64,000 nucleotides of DNA from Rhodanobacteraceae bacterium (GTDB taxonomy: Bacteria > Pseudomonadota > Gammaproteobacteria > Xanthomonadales > Rhodanobacteraceae): positions 62,001 to 126,000 of the forward strand of contig SCQU01000004.1 of assembly GCA_004299555.1 (NCBI GenBank), written 5' to 3'. Under the pieces are notes generated by a model, which was not told the DNA's origin, did no database searches, and worked only from the letters and a program-made list of their open reading frames with translations. Both the position numbers and the translations under genes were made by a program. This document shows positions 16,492 to 25,498 of this stretch, in pieces. The number at the start of each line of letters is the position of its first letter. Position 1 is the first letter of the stretch.

Positions 16492-17380
16492 ATGAAGTTC
16501 CCGATGACTGGCGGCATGTTAGCGCATGTGGCCCGCATCCCCCGCGCCTGCGGCGCTGCCCCCTTCGTTTCGAAGGGGGCAAACCCGGTGGCGGCATGGC
16601 TTGCCGCGGGTGGAGCGAAGGGGCGGCGCGAGTCAATCGGCTTTGCGTGTTACCCGGTACCGGGCGCTTCGGCAAAACAAACCGACCCCGGATATCGCTT
16701 CGCGATTCCGGGGTGACGAACAAAATCAGGGGATTCCCGCCCCCGTTCGCTGCGGAGATTGCTTCGCGATTCCGGGGTGACGAACAAAATCAGGGGCCCT
16801 CGGCCCCTTCACTGCGCCGGGGCGGACAGCGTTGGACTGCTTAACGGCGTGCAGAGACGGAACATTACGCGTGTCCGTACCCTCATCCGGCGCTGCGCGG
16901 CACCTTCTCCCAAAGGGAGAAGGGAAAACCTGCGAGGTACCGGCCTGCGCACCACCTTCTCCCAAAGGGAGAAGGGAAAGAATCTGAACCCCTCGCCCAC
17001 CGGGAGAGGGGTAGGGGTGAGGGTACGGGTCCGCGTGGACTGTCGGCGTGACGCAGCGATGGAACATTACGCGCGGCCGTACCCTCATCCGGCCTGCGCA
17101 CCACCTTCTCCCGAAGGGAGAAGGGAAAACCTGCGAGGTACCGGCCTGCGCGCCACGTTCTTCCGAAGGGAGAAGGGGAAACCTGCGAGGTACCGGCGGG
17201 GGGTATCGGCGCTGGTCGGGTCCAGGTTCGCCGCCGCAGGCGGTACGCCGTTTGTGGCGCAAGCAACCTGAACGCGGCTTGCCATTGCCACGCGCTGCGA
17301 CCTGGTTCTCGCCAAAACCTGCCCAAACGGCCGGTTTTGCGATACATTCACCTTGTAGTTTGAGGGGTTGGGCGATATTC
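16492..17380. repeat. repeat-rich spacer upstream of pilB
   Basis: No gene is supported in these 890 bp. It contains a hairpin (cccccttcg TTTC gaaggggg, about 16559-16579); two copies of TTCGCGATTCCGGGGTGACG at about 16699 and 16768, each followed by aacaaaatcagggg; and, from about 16870 to 17200, many copies of CACCTTCTCCCAAAGGGAGA and GGGAAAACCTGCGAGGTACC plus one CCGGGAGAGGGGTAGGGGTG element. The last 100 bp before pilB are free of repeats and presumably hold its promoter, but no convincing sigma70 or sigma54 site stands out. Confidence 0.75.
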
Positions 17381-19111
17381 ATGGCAACGCAGATGAACCC
17401 GGTACCCGTGATGCCCGGTTTGACGGGCATCGCCCGACGGCTCGCGCTGGAAGGCGTGCTGACCGAGGCGGACGCGCGCGCGGCGGTCGACGATGCCAAC
17501 AAGCAGAAAATGTCGGTGACGACCTACCTCGTCGAAAACGGCATGGTGGACGGCTTGCGGATGACGCAGGCACTGTCGGCCGAGTTTGGCGTGCCGATGC
17601 TGGATATTTCGGCGGTCGACGTGACCCAGCTGCCGGTCAGCGAGCTGTCCGAGGAGCTGATCGAAAAGCACACCGCCCTGCCGCTCTTGAAACGCGGCAG
17701 CCGGCTGTTTGTCGGCATGAAGGATCCGGCCAATCCACGCGCACTGGAAGAAATCAAGTTCCACACCAACTGCGCGCTGGAACCGATCCTGGTTGAAGCC
17801 GAGCAGTTGAAGCGCGCCATCGAGCAGGCGCAGAACGCGCAGAGCATCAATCTTGGCGGCGGCGACGCGGAAGATGGGCTCGACAACCTCACCATCGGCG
17901 ACGACGAAGAAAACGCCGACAATGCGGTGGTGGACGCCAATTCCGCCGACGACGCGCCGGTCGTGAAGTACGTCAACAAGATCCTGCTGGACGCGATCAA
18001 GCGTGGTGCCTCGGACATCCACTTCGAACCCTACGAAACCAAATACCGCGTGCGGTTGCGCCTGGACGGCGTGCTGCGCCAGGTGTCCTCGCCGCCGTTG
18101 AAGCTGGCGCCGCGCATTTCCTCGCGCCTCAAGGTGATGGCGCGGCTGGACATCGCCGAGCGCCGCGTGCCGCAGGACGGGCGCATGAAGCTCAACCTGT
18201 CCAAGACCAAGTCGATCGACTTTCGCGTATCGAGCCTGCCAACGCTCGGTGGCGAAAAGATCGTGCTGCGCATCCTCGACGCCGCGGCGGCCAGGCTTGG
18301 CATTGAAAAGCTGGGCTACGAGGACGACCAGAAGCAATTGTTCCTCGACGCCATCAACAAGCCCTACGGCATGGTGCTGGTGACCGGCCCGACGGGTTCG
18401 GGCAAGACGGTGTCGCTCTACACCGCGCTCAACATCCTCAATACCGTGGGCCGCAACATTTCCACCGTCGAAGACCCGGTCGAAATCCGCGTCGAAGGCA
18501 TCAACCAGGTGCAGCAGAACGAAAAGCGCGGGATGACCTTTTCCGCCGCGCTGCGCTCGTTCCTGCGCCAGGATCCGGACGTCATCATGGTCGGCGAAAT
18601 CCGCGACCTGGAAACCGCGGAAATCGCGGTCAAGGCCGCGCAGACCGGCCACATGGTGCTTTCAACGCTGCACACCAACGACGCCTCGCAGACCATCACG
18701 CGCCTCATGAACATGGGCATCGCGTCCTACAACCTCACTTCGTCGGTCGCGCTGGTCATCGCGCAGCGCCTGGCGCGGCGGCTGCACGAGTGCAAGAAAC
18801 CCATCGAACTGCCGCGGGCGGCGCTGCTCGCGGAAGGCTTTACGGAAGAAGACATCGACAGCGGCCTGACCCTGTACGATGCGGTAGGCTGTTCGGGTTG
18901 CAACGAAGGCTACAAGGGGCGTGTGGGCATCTACGAAGTGATGCCGATGACCGAATCGATCCAGAAAGCCATCCTGGAAGGCGGCAATTCCATCCAGATC
19001 GCCGCCGCGGCCCGCCGCGACGGCGTACGGTTCCTGCGGGAATCGGCGTTGCTGAAGGTCAAGCACGGCATCACCAGCCTGGCCGAGATTGATCGCGTGA
19101 CCAAGGATTAG
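17381..19111 (+). CDS. pilB: type IV pilus assembly/extension ATPase PilB
   Basis: 576 residues, the usual PilB length. The N-terminal GSPII_E domain (ARRLALEGVLTEADA) is followed by the hexameric ATPase core: Walker A GPTGSGKT near residue 336, the Asp-box region, and Walker B DVIMVGEIRD near residue 400 with downstream His motifs (TGHMVLSTLHTNDA). Four cysteines of the zinc site lie near residues 471 and 504-507 (CSGC). It powers pilus polymerisation on the cytoplasmic face together with PilC. The start is ATG 17381; upstream in-frame codons fall in repeat DNA. pilC and pilD follow on the same strand, but no pilin gene is present. Confidence 0.97.
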   Translation: MATQMNPVPVMPGLTGIARRLALEGVLTEADARAAVDDANKQKMSVTTYLVENGMVDGLRMTQALSAEFGVPMLDISAVDVTQLPVSELSEELIEKHTALPLLKRGSRLFVGMKDPANPRALEEIKFHTNCALEPILVEAEQLKRAIEQAQNAQSINLGGGDAEDGLDNLTIGDDEENADNAVVDANSADDAPVVKYVNKILLDAIKRGASDIHFEPYETKYRVRLRLDGVLRQVSSPPLKLAPRISSRLKVMARLDIAERRVPQDGRMKLNLSKTKSIDFRVSSLPTLGGEKIVLRILDAAAARLGIEKLGYEDDQKQLFLDAINKPYGMVLVTGPTGSGKTVSLYTALNILNTVGRNISTVEDPVEIRVEGINQVQQNEKRGMTFSAALRSFLRQDPDVIMVGEIRDLETAEIAVKAAQTGHMVLSTLHTNDASQTITRLMNMGIASYNLTSSVALVIAQRLARRLHECKKPIELPRAALLAEGFTEEDIDSGLTLYDAVGCSGCNEGYKGRVGIYEVMPMTESIQKAILEGGNSIQIAAAARRDGVRFLRESALLKVKHGITSLAEIDRVTKD

Positions 19112-19258
19112 CGCGACAAATCCCTCTCCCGACGGGAGGGGGTGCCCCGCCGAAGGCGGGGCGGGAGAGGGTTCGGGATTGCGCAAGACCCGTACCCCCA
19201 CCCCAATCCCTCTCCCGACGGGAGCGGGGCTTCAATGTTTTCAACGGGGAACCGACTC
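19112..19258. repeat. palindromic repeats in the pilB-pilC spacer
   Basis: Two elements occur within the operon spacer: CCCTCTCCCGACGGGAGGGG at about 19122, with a reversed gcgggagagggttcgggatt flank, and CCCTCTCCCGACGGGAGCGG at about 19208. Both could fold as hairpins in the pilBC transcript and may affect termination, stability or the relative levels of PilB and PilC. Confidence 0.75.
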
Positions 19259-20530
19259 ATGCCCACCGCCACCGTCGCCACCAAACCCAACGCCGCAAAC
19301 GTCGGCGCCGCCCGCGCCGCGGTCAAGCTGCTGACCGTGTACGAATGGGTCGCGCTGGACAAGCGCGGCGTCAAGATGCGGGGCGAGATGCAGGCCCGCA
19401 ACGCAATCCTGGTCAAGGCCGAGTTGCGCCGCCAGGGCATGAATCCACAGGCGGTGAAGGAAAAGCCCAAGCCCCTGTTCGGTGCGGCCGGATCGCGCGT
19501 CAAGCCGCGCGACGTCGCCATCTTCAGCCGCCAGATCGCCACCATGATGGCGGCCGGCGTGCCGATGGTGCAGGCCTTCGAGATCATCGCCGGCGGCCAG
19601 CGCAACGTCCGCTTCAAGAACATGCTGACCGACGTCAAGCAGGGCATCGAGGGCGGCGCGGCCCTGCACGAGGCAATGGCCAAATACCCGGTGCAGTTTG
19701 ACGAGCTGTACCGCAACCTGGTGCGCGCCGGCGAATCGGCCGGTGTGCTCGATACCGTGCTCGATACCGTCGCGACCTACAAGGAGCGCATCGAAAGCAT
19801 CAAGGGCAAGATCAAGAAGGCCCTCTTTTATCCGGCCATGGTGATGGCGGTCGCGTTCACCGTGATGCTGATCCTGCTGGTATTTGTGGTGCCGGTGTTC
19901 GAGAACGTGTTCAACAGCGCGGGCGTTGCGCTGCCGGCATTCACCCAGATGGTGGTGACGCTGTCGCACTTCATGCAGCACTTCTGGGCGCCGTTCATCA
20001 TCATCCTGGTCGCCGCGATCGTCGGCATCGTCATGGCCTACAAGCGCTCGCGCAGCATGCAGCACACCGTGGACCGGATGTCGCTGAAGATTCCGATCGT
20101 CGGCAACATCCTGCGCCAGTCCGCCATCGCCCGTTTCGCGCGCACCCTGGGCGTGACCTTCCACGCCGGCGTGCCGCTGGTCGAGGCGCTCGATTCGGTC
20201 GCCGGCGCAACCGGCAGCGAGGTGTATGGCCAGGCCATCCGCAAGATGCGCGACGACGTTGCGGTCGGACACCAGCTGCACCTGGCGATGACCCAGACCA
20301 ACCTGTTTCCCAACATGGTCAGCCAGATGGTGTCGATCGGCGAGGAATCGGGCGCGCTCGACAAGATGCTGTTCAAGGTCGCCGAGTTCTACGAAGAAGA
20401 AGTCAGCAACGCGGTCGATACGCTGTCCACGCTGCTGGAACCCTTGATCATGGTGATCATCGGTATTCTGGTCGGCGGCATGGTGGTCGCGTTGTACCTG
20501 CCCATCTTCAAGTTGGCAGGCACGTTCTGA
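19259..20530 (+). CDS. pilC: type IV pilus inner-membrane platform protein PilC
   Basis: 423 residues with two GSPII_F domains. The first starts near FSRQIATMMAAGVPMVQAFEI and the second near FARTLGVTFHAGVPLVEALDS. Three membrane segments are visible: ALFYPAMVMAVAFTVMLILLV, FIIILVAAIVGIVMAY and the C-terminal PLIMVIIGILVGGMVVALYL. It is the platform that couples PilB and PilT motor action to pilin addition or removal. ATG 19259 is preceded by a good site (acgggga); an in-frame ATG at 19235 is the alternative. Confidence 0.96.
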   Translation: MPTATVATKPNAANVGAARAAVKLLTVYEWVALDKRGVKMRGEMQARNAILVKAELRRQGMNPQAVKEKPKPLFGAAGSRVKPRDVAIFSRQIATMMAAGVPMVQAFEIIAGGQRNVRFKNMLTDVKQGIEGGAALHEAMAKYPVQFDELYRNLVRAGESAGVLDTVLDTVATYKERIESIKGKIKKALFYPAMVMAVAFTVMLILLVFVVPVFENVFNSAGVALPAFTQMVVTLSHFMQHFWAPFIIILVAAIVGIVMAYKRSRSMQHTVDRMSLKIPIVGNILRQSAIARFARTLGVTFHAGVPLVEALDSVAGATGSEVYGQAIRKMRDDVAVGHQLHLAMTQTNLFPNMVSQMVSIGEESGALDKMLFKVAEFYEEEVSNAVDTLSTLLEPLIMVIIGILVGGMVVALYLPIFKLAGTF

Positions 20531-21030
20531 AGTGAAGGCAGCATCCCCCCGCCGCTCCGCGGCGACCCCCTTCGTACCGAAGGGGGTGTGGTTTCTGACC
20601 GCCCCGCGCACGGTGCGGCACCCCCCGCTTTCCTCCATCCGGCGGTCACCCGGCACGCCGCACCTCCCCCTTTTCCGGCGGTTACGCGGCACGCTTCGCC
20701 TCCGCCTTTTCCGGCGGTCACCTGACATACCTCGCTCCCCTTTCCGACGATCACCCGGCACGCTTCGCCTCCGCCTTTTCCGGCGGTCACCTGACATACC
20801 TCGCTCCCCTTTCCGGCGGTTACGCGGCACGCCTCGCCTTCCCCCTTTCCGGCGGTTACGCGGCACGCTTCGCCTCCCCGTTTTCCGGCGGTTACGCGGC
20901 ACGCTTCACCTCCCCCTTCCGCAGGAAGGGGGATTGAGGGGGATGGCTCTGCCGCGCACGGCACCATCACGCCGCCCCGGCGCGGCAACGCCCTTCGTGT
21001 CCATGGCCGCATGACTCGAACCCCACGCTG
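20531..21030. repeat. pilC-pilD spacer with a ~35-bp minisatellite
   Basis: From about 20631 to 20925 there are eight imperfect units of 34-36 bp, each containing TTTCCGGCGGTTACGCGGCA or the variant TTTCCGGCGGTCACCTGACA. The two variants partly alternate. Before the array is a hairpin (acccccttcg TACC gaagggggt, about 20566-20590); after it comes ccttccgcaggaaggggga. All frames are open by composition, but no domain or start region supports a protein here. The array separates two pilus genes that usually lie close together. Confidence 0.85.
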
Positions 21031-21894
21031 ATGCCGCCCTTCGGCCTTCCCTTCCCTTTCTGGCTGGCTGCCGCGGGCGTGCTCGGGCTGATCGTCGGCA
21101 GCTTTTTGAACGTGGTGATCCTGCGCCTGCCGGCCCGCATGGAGTATTTCTGGAAACGCGACGCGCGCGAGATGCTGGAACTTGGCAGCGCGGCCGAGCC
21201 GGCGCCGCCTGATCTTGTCCGCAAGGGTTCGCACTGCCCGCACTGCAAACATCCGCTGGCGCCGTGGGACAACATCCCGCTGCTGTCGTGGCTGTGGCTG
21301 CGCGGCCACTGCCGTTACTGCAAGGCGCCGATCTCGATCCAGTACCCGCTGGTGGAGTTCTTGACCGGCGTCGCCAGCGCGATCGTGGTGTGGCATTTCG
21401 GTGTGACGTGGCAAGCCGCGGCGGGACTGGTGTTCACCTGGATGCTGGTCGCCGCCGCCGGCATTGATTTTCGCACCCAGCTCCTGCCCGATTCACTGAC
21501 GTTGCCCCTCGTGTGGCTGGGCCTGCTGGTGTCACTGGTGCCCGTGTTCGCCGGCACCCGCGACGCGGTCATCGGCGCGGCCGCCGCCTACCTGGCGCTG
21601 TGGTCGGTGTACTGGCTGTTCAAGCTCGCCACCGGCAAGGAAGGCATGGGCCACGGCGACTTCAAGCTGTTCGCCGCGGCCGGCGCGTGGATGGGCTACG
21701 CCGCCTTGCTGCCCGTCATCATCCTCGCCGCCCTGTCGGGCGCCATCGTTGGCGGCGTGATGCTGGCCGTGCGCGGGCAGGATCGCTCGGTACCCTTCGC
21801 CTTCGGCCCCTTCCTCGCGATCGCGATGTGGATATGGTTGATCGCCGGCGACCCGATCCTTGGTGCCTATCTGCACCTCACCGGCTTGCGATGA
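21031..21894 (+). CDS. pilD: prepilin peptidase / N-methyltransferase PilD
   Basis: 287 residues. It cleaves the leader of type IV prepilins and methylates the new N-terminal Phe at the inner membrane. The N-terminal DUF2 domain has GSFLNVVILRLP and two CxxC pairs (CPHC and CRYC, about residues 68-97) that bind zinc. The aspartyl protease residues are in AGIDFRTQLLPD and GMGHGDFKL. Eight hydrophobic segments are seen. coaE normally follows pilD directly; here two phosphoethanolamine-transferase-like genes lie in between. Confidence 0.96.
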   Translation: MPPFGLPFPFWLAAAGVLGLIVGSFLNVVILRLPARMEYFWKRDAREMLELGSAAEPAPPDLVRKGSHCPHCKHPLAPWDNIPLLSWLWLRGHCRYCKAPISIQYPLVEFLTGVASAIVVWHFGVTWQAAAGLVFTWMLVAAAGIDFRTQLLPDSLTLPLVWLGLLVSLVPVFAGTRDAVIGAAAAYLALWSVYWLFKLATGKEGMGHGDFKLFAAAGAWMGYAALLPVIILAALSGAIVGGVMLAVRGQDRSVPFAFGPFLAIAMWIWLIAGDPILGAYLHLTGLR

Positions 21895-21901
21895 TTACCC
21901 C

Positions 21902-23641
21902 ATGACCGCGCGTTTCCAGAGCCGCACGCTGGCGCTTGTTGCCATCGCGCTGCTGATGGCCCTGCTGATGCTGCCCAACCTCATCTGGCTGGTGTACTCG
22001 CACGCGCTGACGACCTGGATCGAGGCGCTGGTGCTGCCCGCGGTGCTGCTTGCGATCCTGTTTGCCTTCCTTGGCCGCTGGCCGTGGATCGCGTGCCTGC
22101 TGCTTGCGCCGTTCGCGCTGCTGGCGCCGCTGGAGGCGTTCTACATAGCGACCTACCAGACGCCATCCTCGGCGCAGATCATCGCCACCCTGACCACCAC
22201 AAACGGGCCAGAAGTGCTGCAGTACCTTGGGCGGACGTTGCCGTTTGCGCTCGCCGCGCCGCTAATCGGATTCGCGTTGGCGTTAGCCGCGGCGTGGCTG
22301 AGCTTTCGCACGCGCCTGCGCTGGCGCGGCCGGGTCCACGAGTGGATCGTTGCCATTGCCATCACGACGCCGCTGCTCGCCTCGGCCGTGGCGTTCGCGA
22401 CGGCATCCGGCTCGGTCGACGCGCGCGCGCAATCGGCCAGCTACCCCGTTCGCAGCCTGGCGACGTCGCTGCGCCAGGGCTTCCCGTTTGGCCTCTTCCA
22501 GCGCGTTGCGACATTCCACTACGAATGGTCAGCCATGCGTATAGACGCACAGCGTTTCAAAGACTTTTCCTTCCACGCGCACCGCGTTGGCCCGCAGCCG
22601 CACCAGCGGCAGGTCTATGTGCTGGTGATCGGCGAGAGCGACGCCCGCAGCCACTGGCAGCTCTTCGGCTACCCGCGCGCCACCAATCCCGAGCTGGTCG
22701 CGATGCAGCATCTCGTACCCATCACGAAAATGGTGACCCCATGGTCGGTCACGATCGCGTCGGTACCGGTCATCCTGACCCGCAAGCCGATCACGTCTGC
22801 GACGCCCGCGTGGAAGGAACCCTCGTTCCTGCCGGCGATGCAGGAAGCCGGCTACCAGACCTGGTGGATTTCCAACCAGTATCCCATCGGGCAATTCGAT
22901 TCGCCGATCGCGACATACGCCTACGAAGCCCAGCACGTGGTCTGGGTCAACCACACGGTGTTCTGGGACAATCCCGGCGCGTATGACGGCGCCATCATCC
23001 CGGCCCTGAAGCGCGCGCTGGCAAGTTCAAACCGGGATATGTTCATCGTGCTGCACCTGATGGGCAGCCACTTCCAGTACGACTACCGCTATCCGCCCAA
23101 GTTTGCCGCGTTCAAACCCGTGCAGTTCGACCACCAGAGCACGGTGCCGCGCGATACGCGCATCCAGAACAGCTACGACAACAGCATCCGTTACACCGAC
23201 CACGTTCTGGCGCAGGTCATCGACACCCTGCAGCAGACCCACGCGACCACCGCATTATGGTTCGAGTCCGATCACGGCGACGTATTGCCCACACCCACCT
23301 GCGACCGTCAGGGCCACGGCATCGGCACCTGGCACGAATTTGAGATCCCGGCATTCTTCTGGTATTCGAACGCCTACGCGCAAGCTTTCCCGGAGCGGAT
23401 CGCAACGCTGCGCGGCAACGCCACCCGACGCACGCTGACGGGTGATACCTTCGCCACGATGCTCGGCATGGCCGGGGTTGATTTTCCGGGACTGGACGAA
23501 ACCTGGAGCCTCTTCAGTCCCGCCTGGCACTACCACACCCGCTGGGTGAGCCAGCTGTGGAAAACCAATTTCGACGATTCGATGTTCGGCAAGGACTGCG
23601 GCATCGTGATGCCCGCGAACCCGCAAGCGGACCTGCGCTGA
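21902..23641 (+). CDS. phosphoethanolamine transferase-like membrane enzyme, copy 1
   Basis: About 579 residues: five N-terminal membrane helices to about residue 175, then a periplasmic alkaline-phosphatase-fold domain. By alignment from memory with MCR-1/EptA, metal and catalytic residues are Glu in VLVIGES (about 244), the nucleophilic Thr in WSVTIASVP (about 283), Asp-His in FESDHGDVLP (about 457), and His in HLMGSH and CDRQGHG. All are present, so it is predicted active, moving phosphoethanolamine from phosphatidylethanolamine to lipid A core or another surface glycan. The start ATG 21902 lies 7 bp after pilD. A paralogue follows 15 bp downstream. Confidence 0.85.
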   Translation: MTARFQSRTLALVAIALLMALLMLPNLIWLVYSHALTTWIEALVLPAVLLAILFAFLGRWPWIACLLLAPFALLAPLEAFYIATYQTPSSAQIIATLTTTNGPEVLQYLGRTLPFALAAPLIGFALALAAAWLSFRTRLRWRGRVHEWIVAIAITTPLLASAVAFATASGSVDARAQSASYPVRSLATSLRQGFPFGLFQRVATFHYEWSAMRIDAQRFKDFSFHAHRVGPQPHQRQVYVLVIGESDARSHWQLFGYPRATNPELVAMQHLVPITKMVTPWSVTIASVPVILTRKPITSATPAWKEPSFLPAMQEAGYQTWWISNQYPIGQFDSPIATYAYEAQHVVWVNHTVFWDNPGAYDGAIIPALKRALASSNRDMFIVLHLMGSHFQYDYRYPPKFAAFKPVQFDHQSTVPRDTRIQNSYDNSIRYTDHVLAQVIDTLQQTHATTALWFESDHGDVLPTPTCDRQGHGIGTWHEFEIPAFFWYSNAYAQAFPERIATLRGNATRRTLTGDTFATMLGMAGVDFPGLDETWSLFSPAWHYHTRWVSQLWKTNFDDSMFGKDCGIVMPANPQADLR

Positions 23642-23656
23642 AGACGCCCGGATGTG

Positions 23657-25498
23657 ATGGCCCGTCAACATGAGTACGAATGGACCCGGCCCCTGCGGCC
23701 AGCAGGCAGCAGGCGCGCGGTCGCCTCGATCGCGGTGTTGCTGGCACTGCTGCTGCTCCCCAACCTGATCTGGCTTGCGCATGCGCACGCGCCGGCGACG
23801 TGGGTGGCGGCGCTGCTGCTGCCGCTGGCCATGCTGGCGCTCCTGTTCGCGGCGTTGGGACGCTGGCCATGGATTGCGTGCCTGCTGCTTGCCCCATTCG
23901 CGCTGCTGGCGCCGCTCGAGTGCTACTACATCGCGCAGTACCACCATCCGACCTCGGCGCAGATCATCGCGACGATCGTGGCGACCAACCCGCTGGAGAC
24001 GCGCGAATATTTCGGCAGCCTGGTGATTCCGCTCGCGCTGGCGTTGCTGGGCGGGCTGGCAGTCGCCGGGCTCGCGGCGTGGTACGGCTTCAAGGCCCGC
24101 CTGCGCTGGCGCGGATTTTCGCGGATCGGCATTGGCTGCGCCGGCATCATCGCGCTGCTGGTACCGCTGGGCGTCAACCTTGCAGAGGCCCGCGCCACGA
24201 GCGCTTCAGCCTCAACCTCGGCCGCGGCCGGCTGGCAAAATTACGGCCAGGCCATCAAGCAGGGCTTCCCGTTTGGCGTGGTTCCACGCGTCGTCGAATA
24301 CCGGCAGGAATGGGACCGGATGCGCCGCGAAGCCGCGCGCTTCAAGGCCTTCCAGTTCCATGCGCAGCGCGTCGGGCCGCCGCTTGGCCAACGACAGATC
24401 TATGTGCTGGTGATTGGCGAGAGCAGCCGCCGCGCCGATTGGCAGCTCTTCGGCTACGGCCGCGCGACCAACCCTGAACTTTCAAAGCTGCCCAACCTGG
24501 TACCGCTGCGGCGTTTCATCACCAGCTGGCCCGAATCCATCGCCGCGATCCCGATGATCCTGACCCGGCGCAAGCCCGCGATGGCGTGGAACGCGCCGTG
24601 GCACGAGGCCTCGATCCTGCGCGCGATGGCCGAGGCGGGCTACGAGACCTACTGGATTTCCAACCAGCAGGCGATTGGCGAGTTTGATTCGCCGGTGTCG
24701 ATGTACGCCTATGAAGCCCAGCACGTCGAATGGCTGAACCACGCGTCATGGACCGCACCCAACAGCTACGACGGCGATCTGATCCGGCCCTTAGAGGACG
24801 CGATTGGCGCCTCCCACCGCGACCTCTTCATCGTGCTGCACACGATGGGCAGCCACGTGAAATACGACTACCGCTACCCCAGGGCCTTTGAACGCTGGAC
24901 GCCCACCCAGGTATCGCCGGCCGGCGAAGGCAGCCGCAGCGAACGGGTACGCAACAGCTACGACAACAGCGTCCTTTATACCGACCATGTGCTGGCCAGG
25001 GTCATCGACGTCCTCAAGCACAGCGGCGCGGTCACCGCGCTGTGGTTTGAATCCGATCACGGCGAAGTGCTGCCGACCGCAACCTGCGACAAGGAAGGCC
25101 ACGGCGTCGGCACCGTGCCGGAATACGAAATCCCCGCGCTGTTCTGGTATTCCGACTCGTATCGGCGCGCGTTCCCGGCGCGCGTCGCCGCCTTGCGCGC
25201 GCACGCCAATGCCCGCACCCTGTCGGCGGATACCTTCGAGTCACTGATTGACATGGCCGGCGTCAGCTTCCCCACGCACGATGAAACGTGGAGCCTGTTC
25301 AGCCCGAAGTGGCATTACCACACGCGCTGGGTCGCGCAGACGCAGCACATCGACTTTGACACCGCGCGCACCAAGCCCGACGACTGCGCGCGCGTGCTGC
25401 CGGGTACCAAGCTGCGCATCGGGCCGGCGCAAGCCCATGCGGCCCAAAGGCACTTCCCGGAGCATTCCGCAGTGGCTGGAGCGAACCTTGAACGCTGA
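23657..25498 (+). CDS. phosphoethanolamine transferase-like membrane enzyme, copy 2
   Basis: About 613 residues, clearly homologous to the preceding gene along its whole length, including the five-helix N-terminus and motifs VLVIGESSRRADWQLFGYGR, WISNQQAIGEFDSP and FESDHGEVLP. At the position of the Thr nucleophile it reads WPESIAAIP, with Ser (about residue 294) in place of Thr. Ser could still act as nucleophile, but the change may mark a different donor or acceptor. ATG 23657 is chosen; a GTG precedes it directly. The stop lies beyond the coaE start (11-nt overlap), so the two are transcribed together. Confidence 0.83.
   Translation: MARQHEYEWTRPLRPAGSRRAVASIAVLLALLLLPNLIWLAHAHAPATWVAALLLPLAMLALLFAALGRWPWIACLLLAPFALLAPLECYYIAQYHHPTSAQIIATIVATNPLETREYFGSLVIPLALALLGGLAVAGLAAWYGFKARLRWRGFSRIGIGCAGIIALLVPLGVNLAEARATSASASTSAAAGWQNYGQAIKQGFPFGVVPRVVEYRQEWDRMRREAARFKAFQFHAQRVGPPLGQRQIYVLVIGESSRRADWQLFGYGRATNPELSKLPNLVPLRRFITSWPESIAAIPMILTRRKPAMAWNAPWHEASILRAMAEAGYETYWISNQQAIGEFDSPVSMYAYEAQHVEWLNHASWTAPNSYDGDLIRPLEDAIGASHRDLFIVLHTMGSHVKYDYRYPRAFERWTPTQVSPAGEGSRSERVRNSYDNSVLYTDHVLARVIDVLKHSGAVTALWFESDHGEVLPTATCDKEGHGVGTVPEYEIPALFWYSDSYRRAFPARVAALRAHANARTLSADTFESLIDMAGVSFPTHDETWSLFSPKWHYHTRWVAQTQHIDFDTARTKPDDCARVLPGTKLRIGPAQAHAAQRHFPEHSAVAGANLER

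Noticed and set aside
16492-17380. A longer PilB starting near 17048
   Set aside because: The extra N-terminus would be encoded by palindromic repeats; the ATG at 17381 gives the normal length and N-terminal domain.
20532-21014. Arg/Pro-rich open frame between pilC and pilD
   Set aside because: It is a translation of the 35-bp minisatellite; the opposite strand is equally open and neither shows a protein family.
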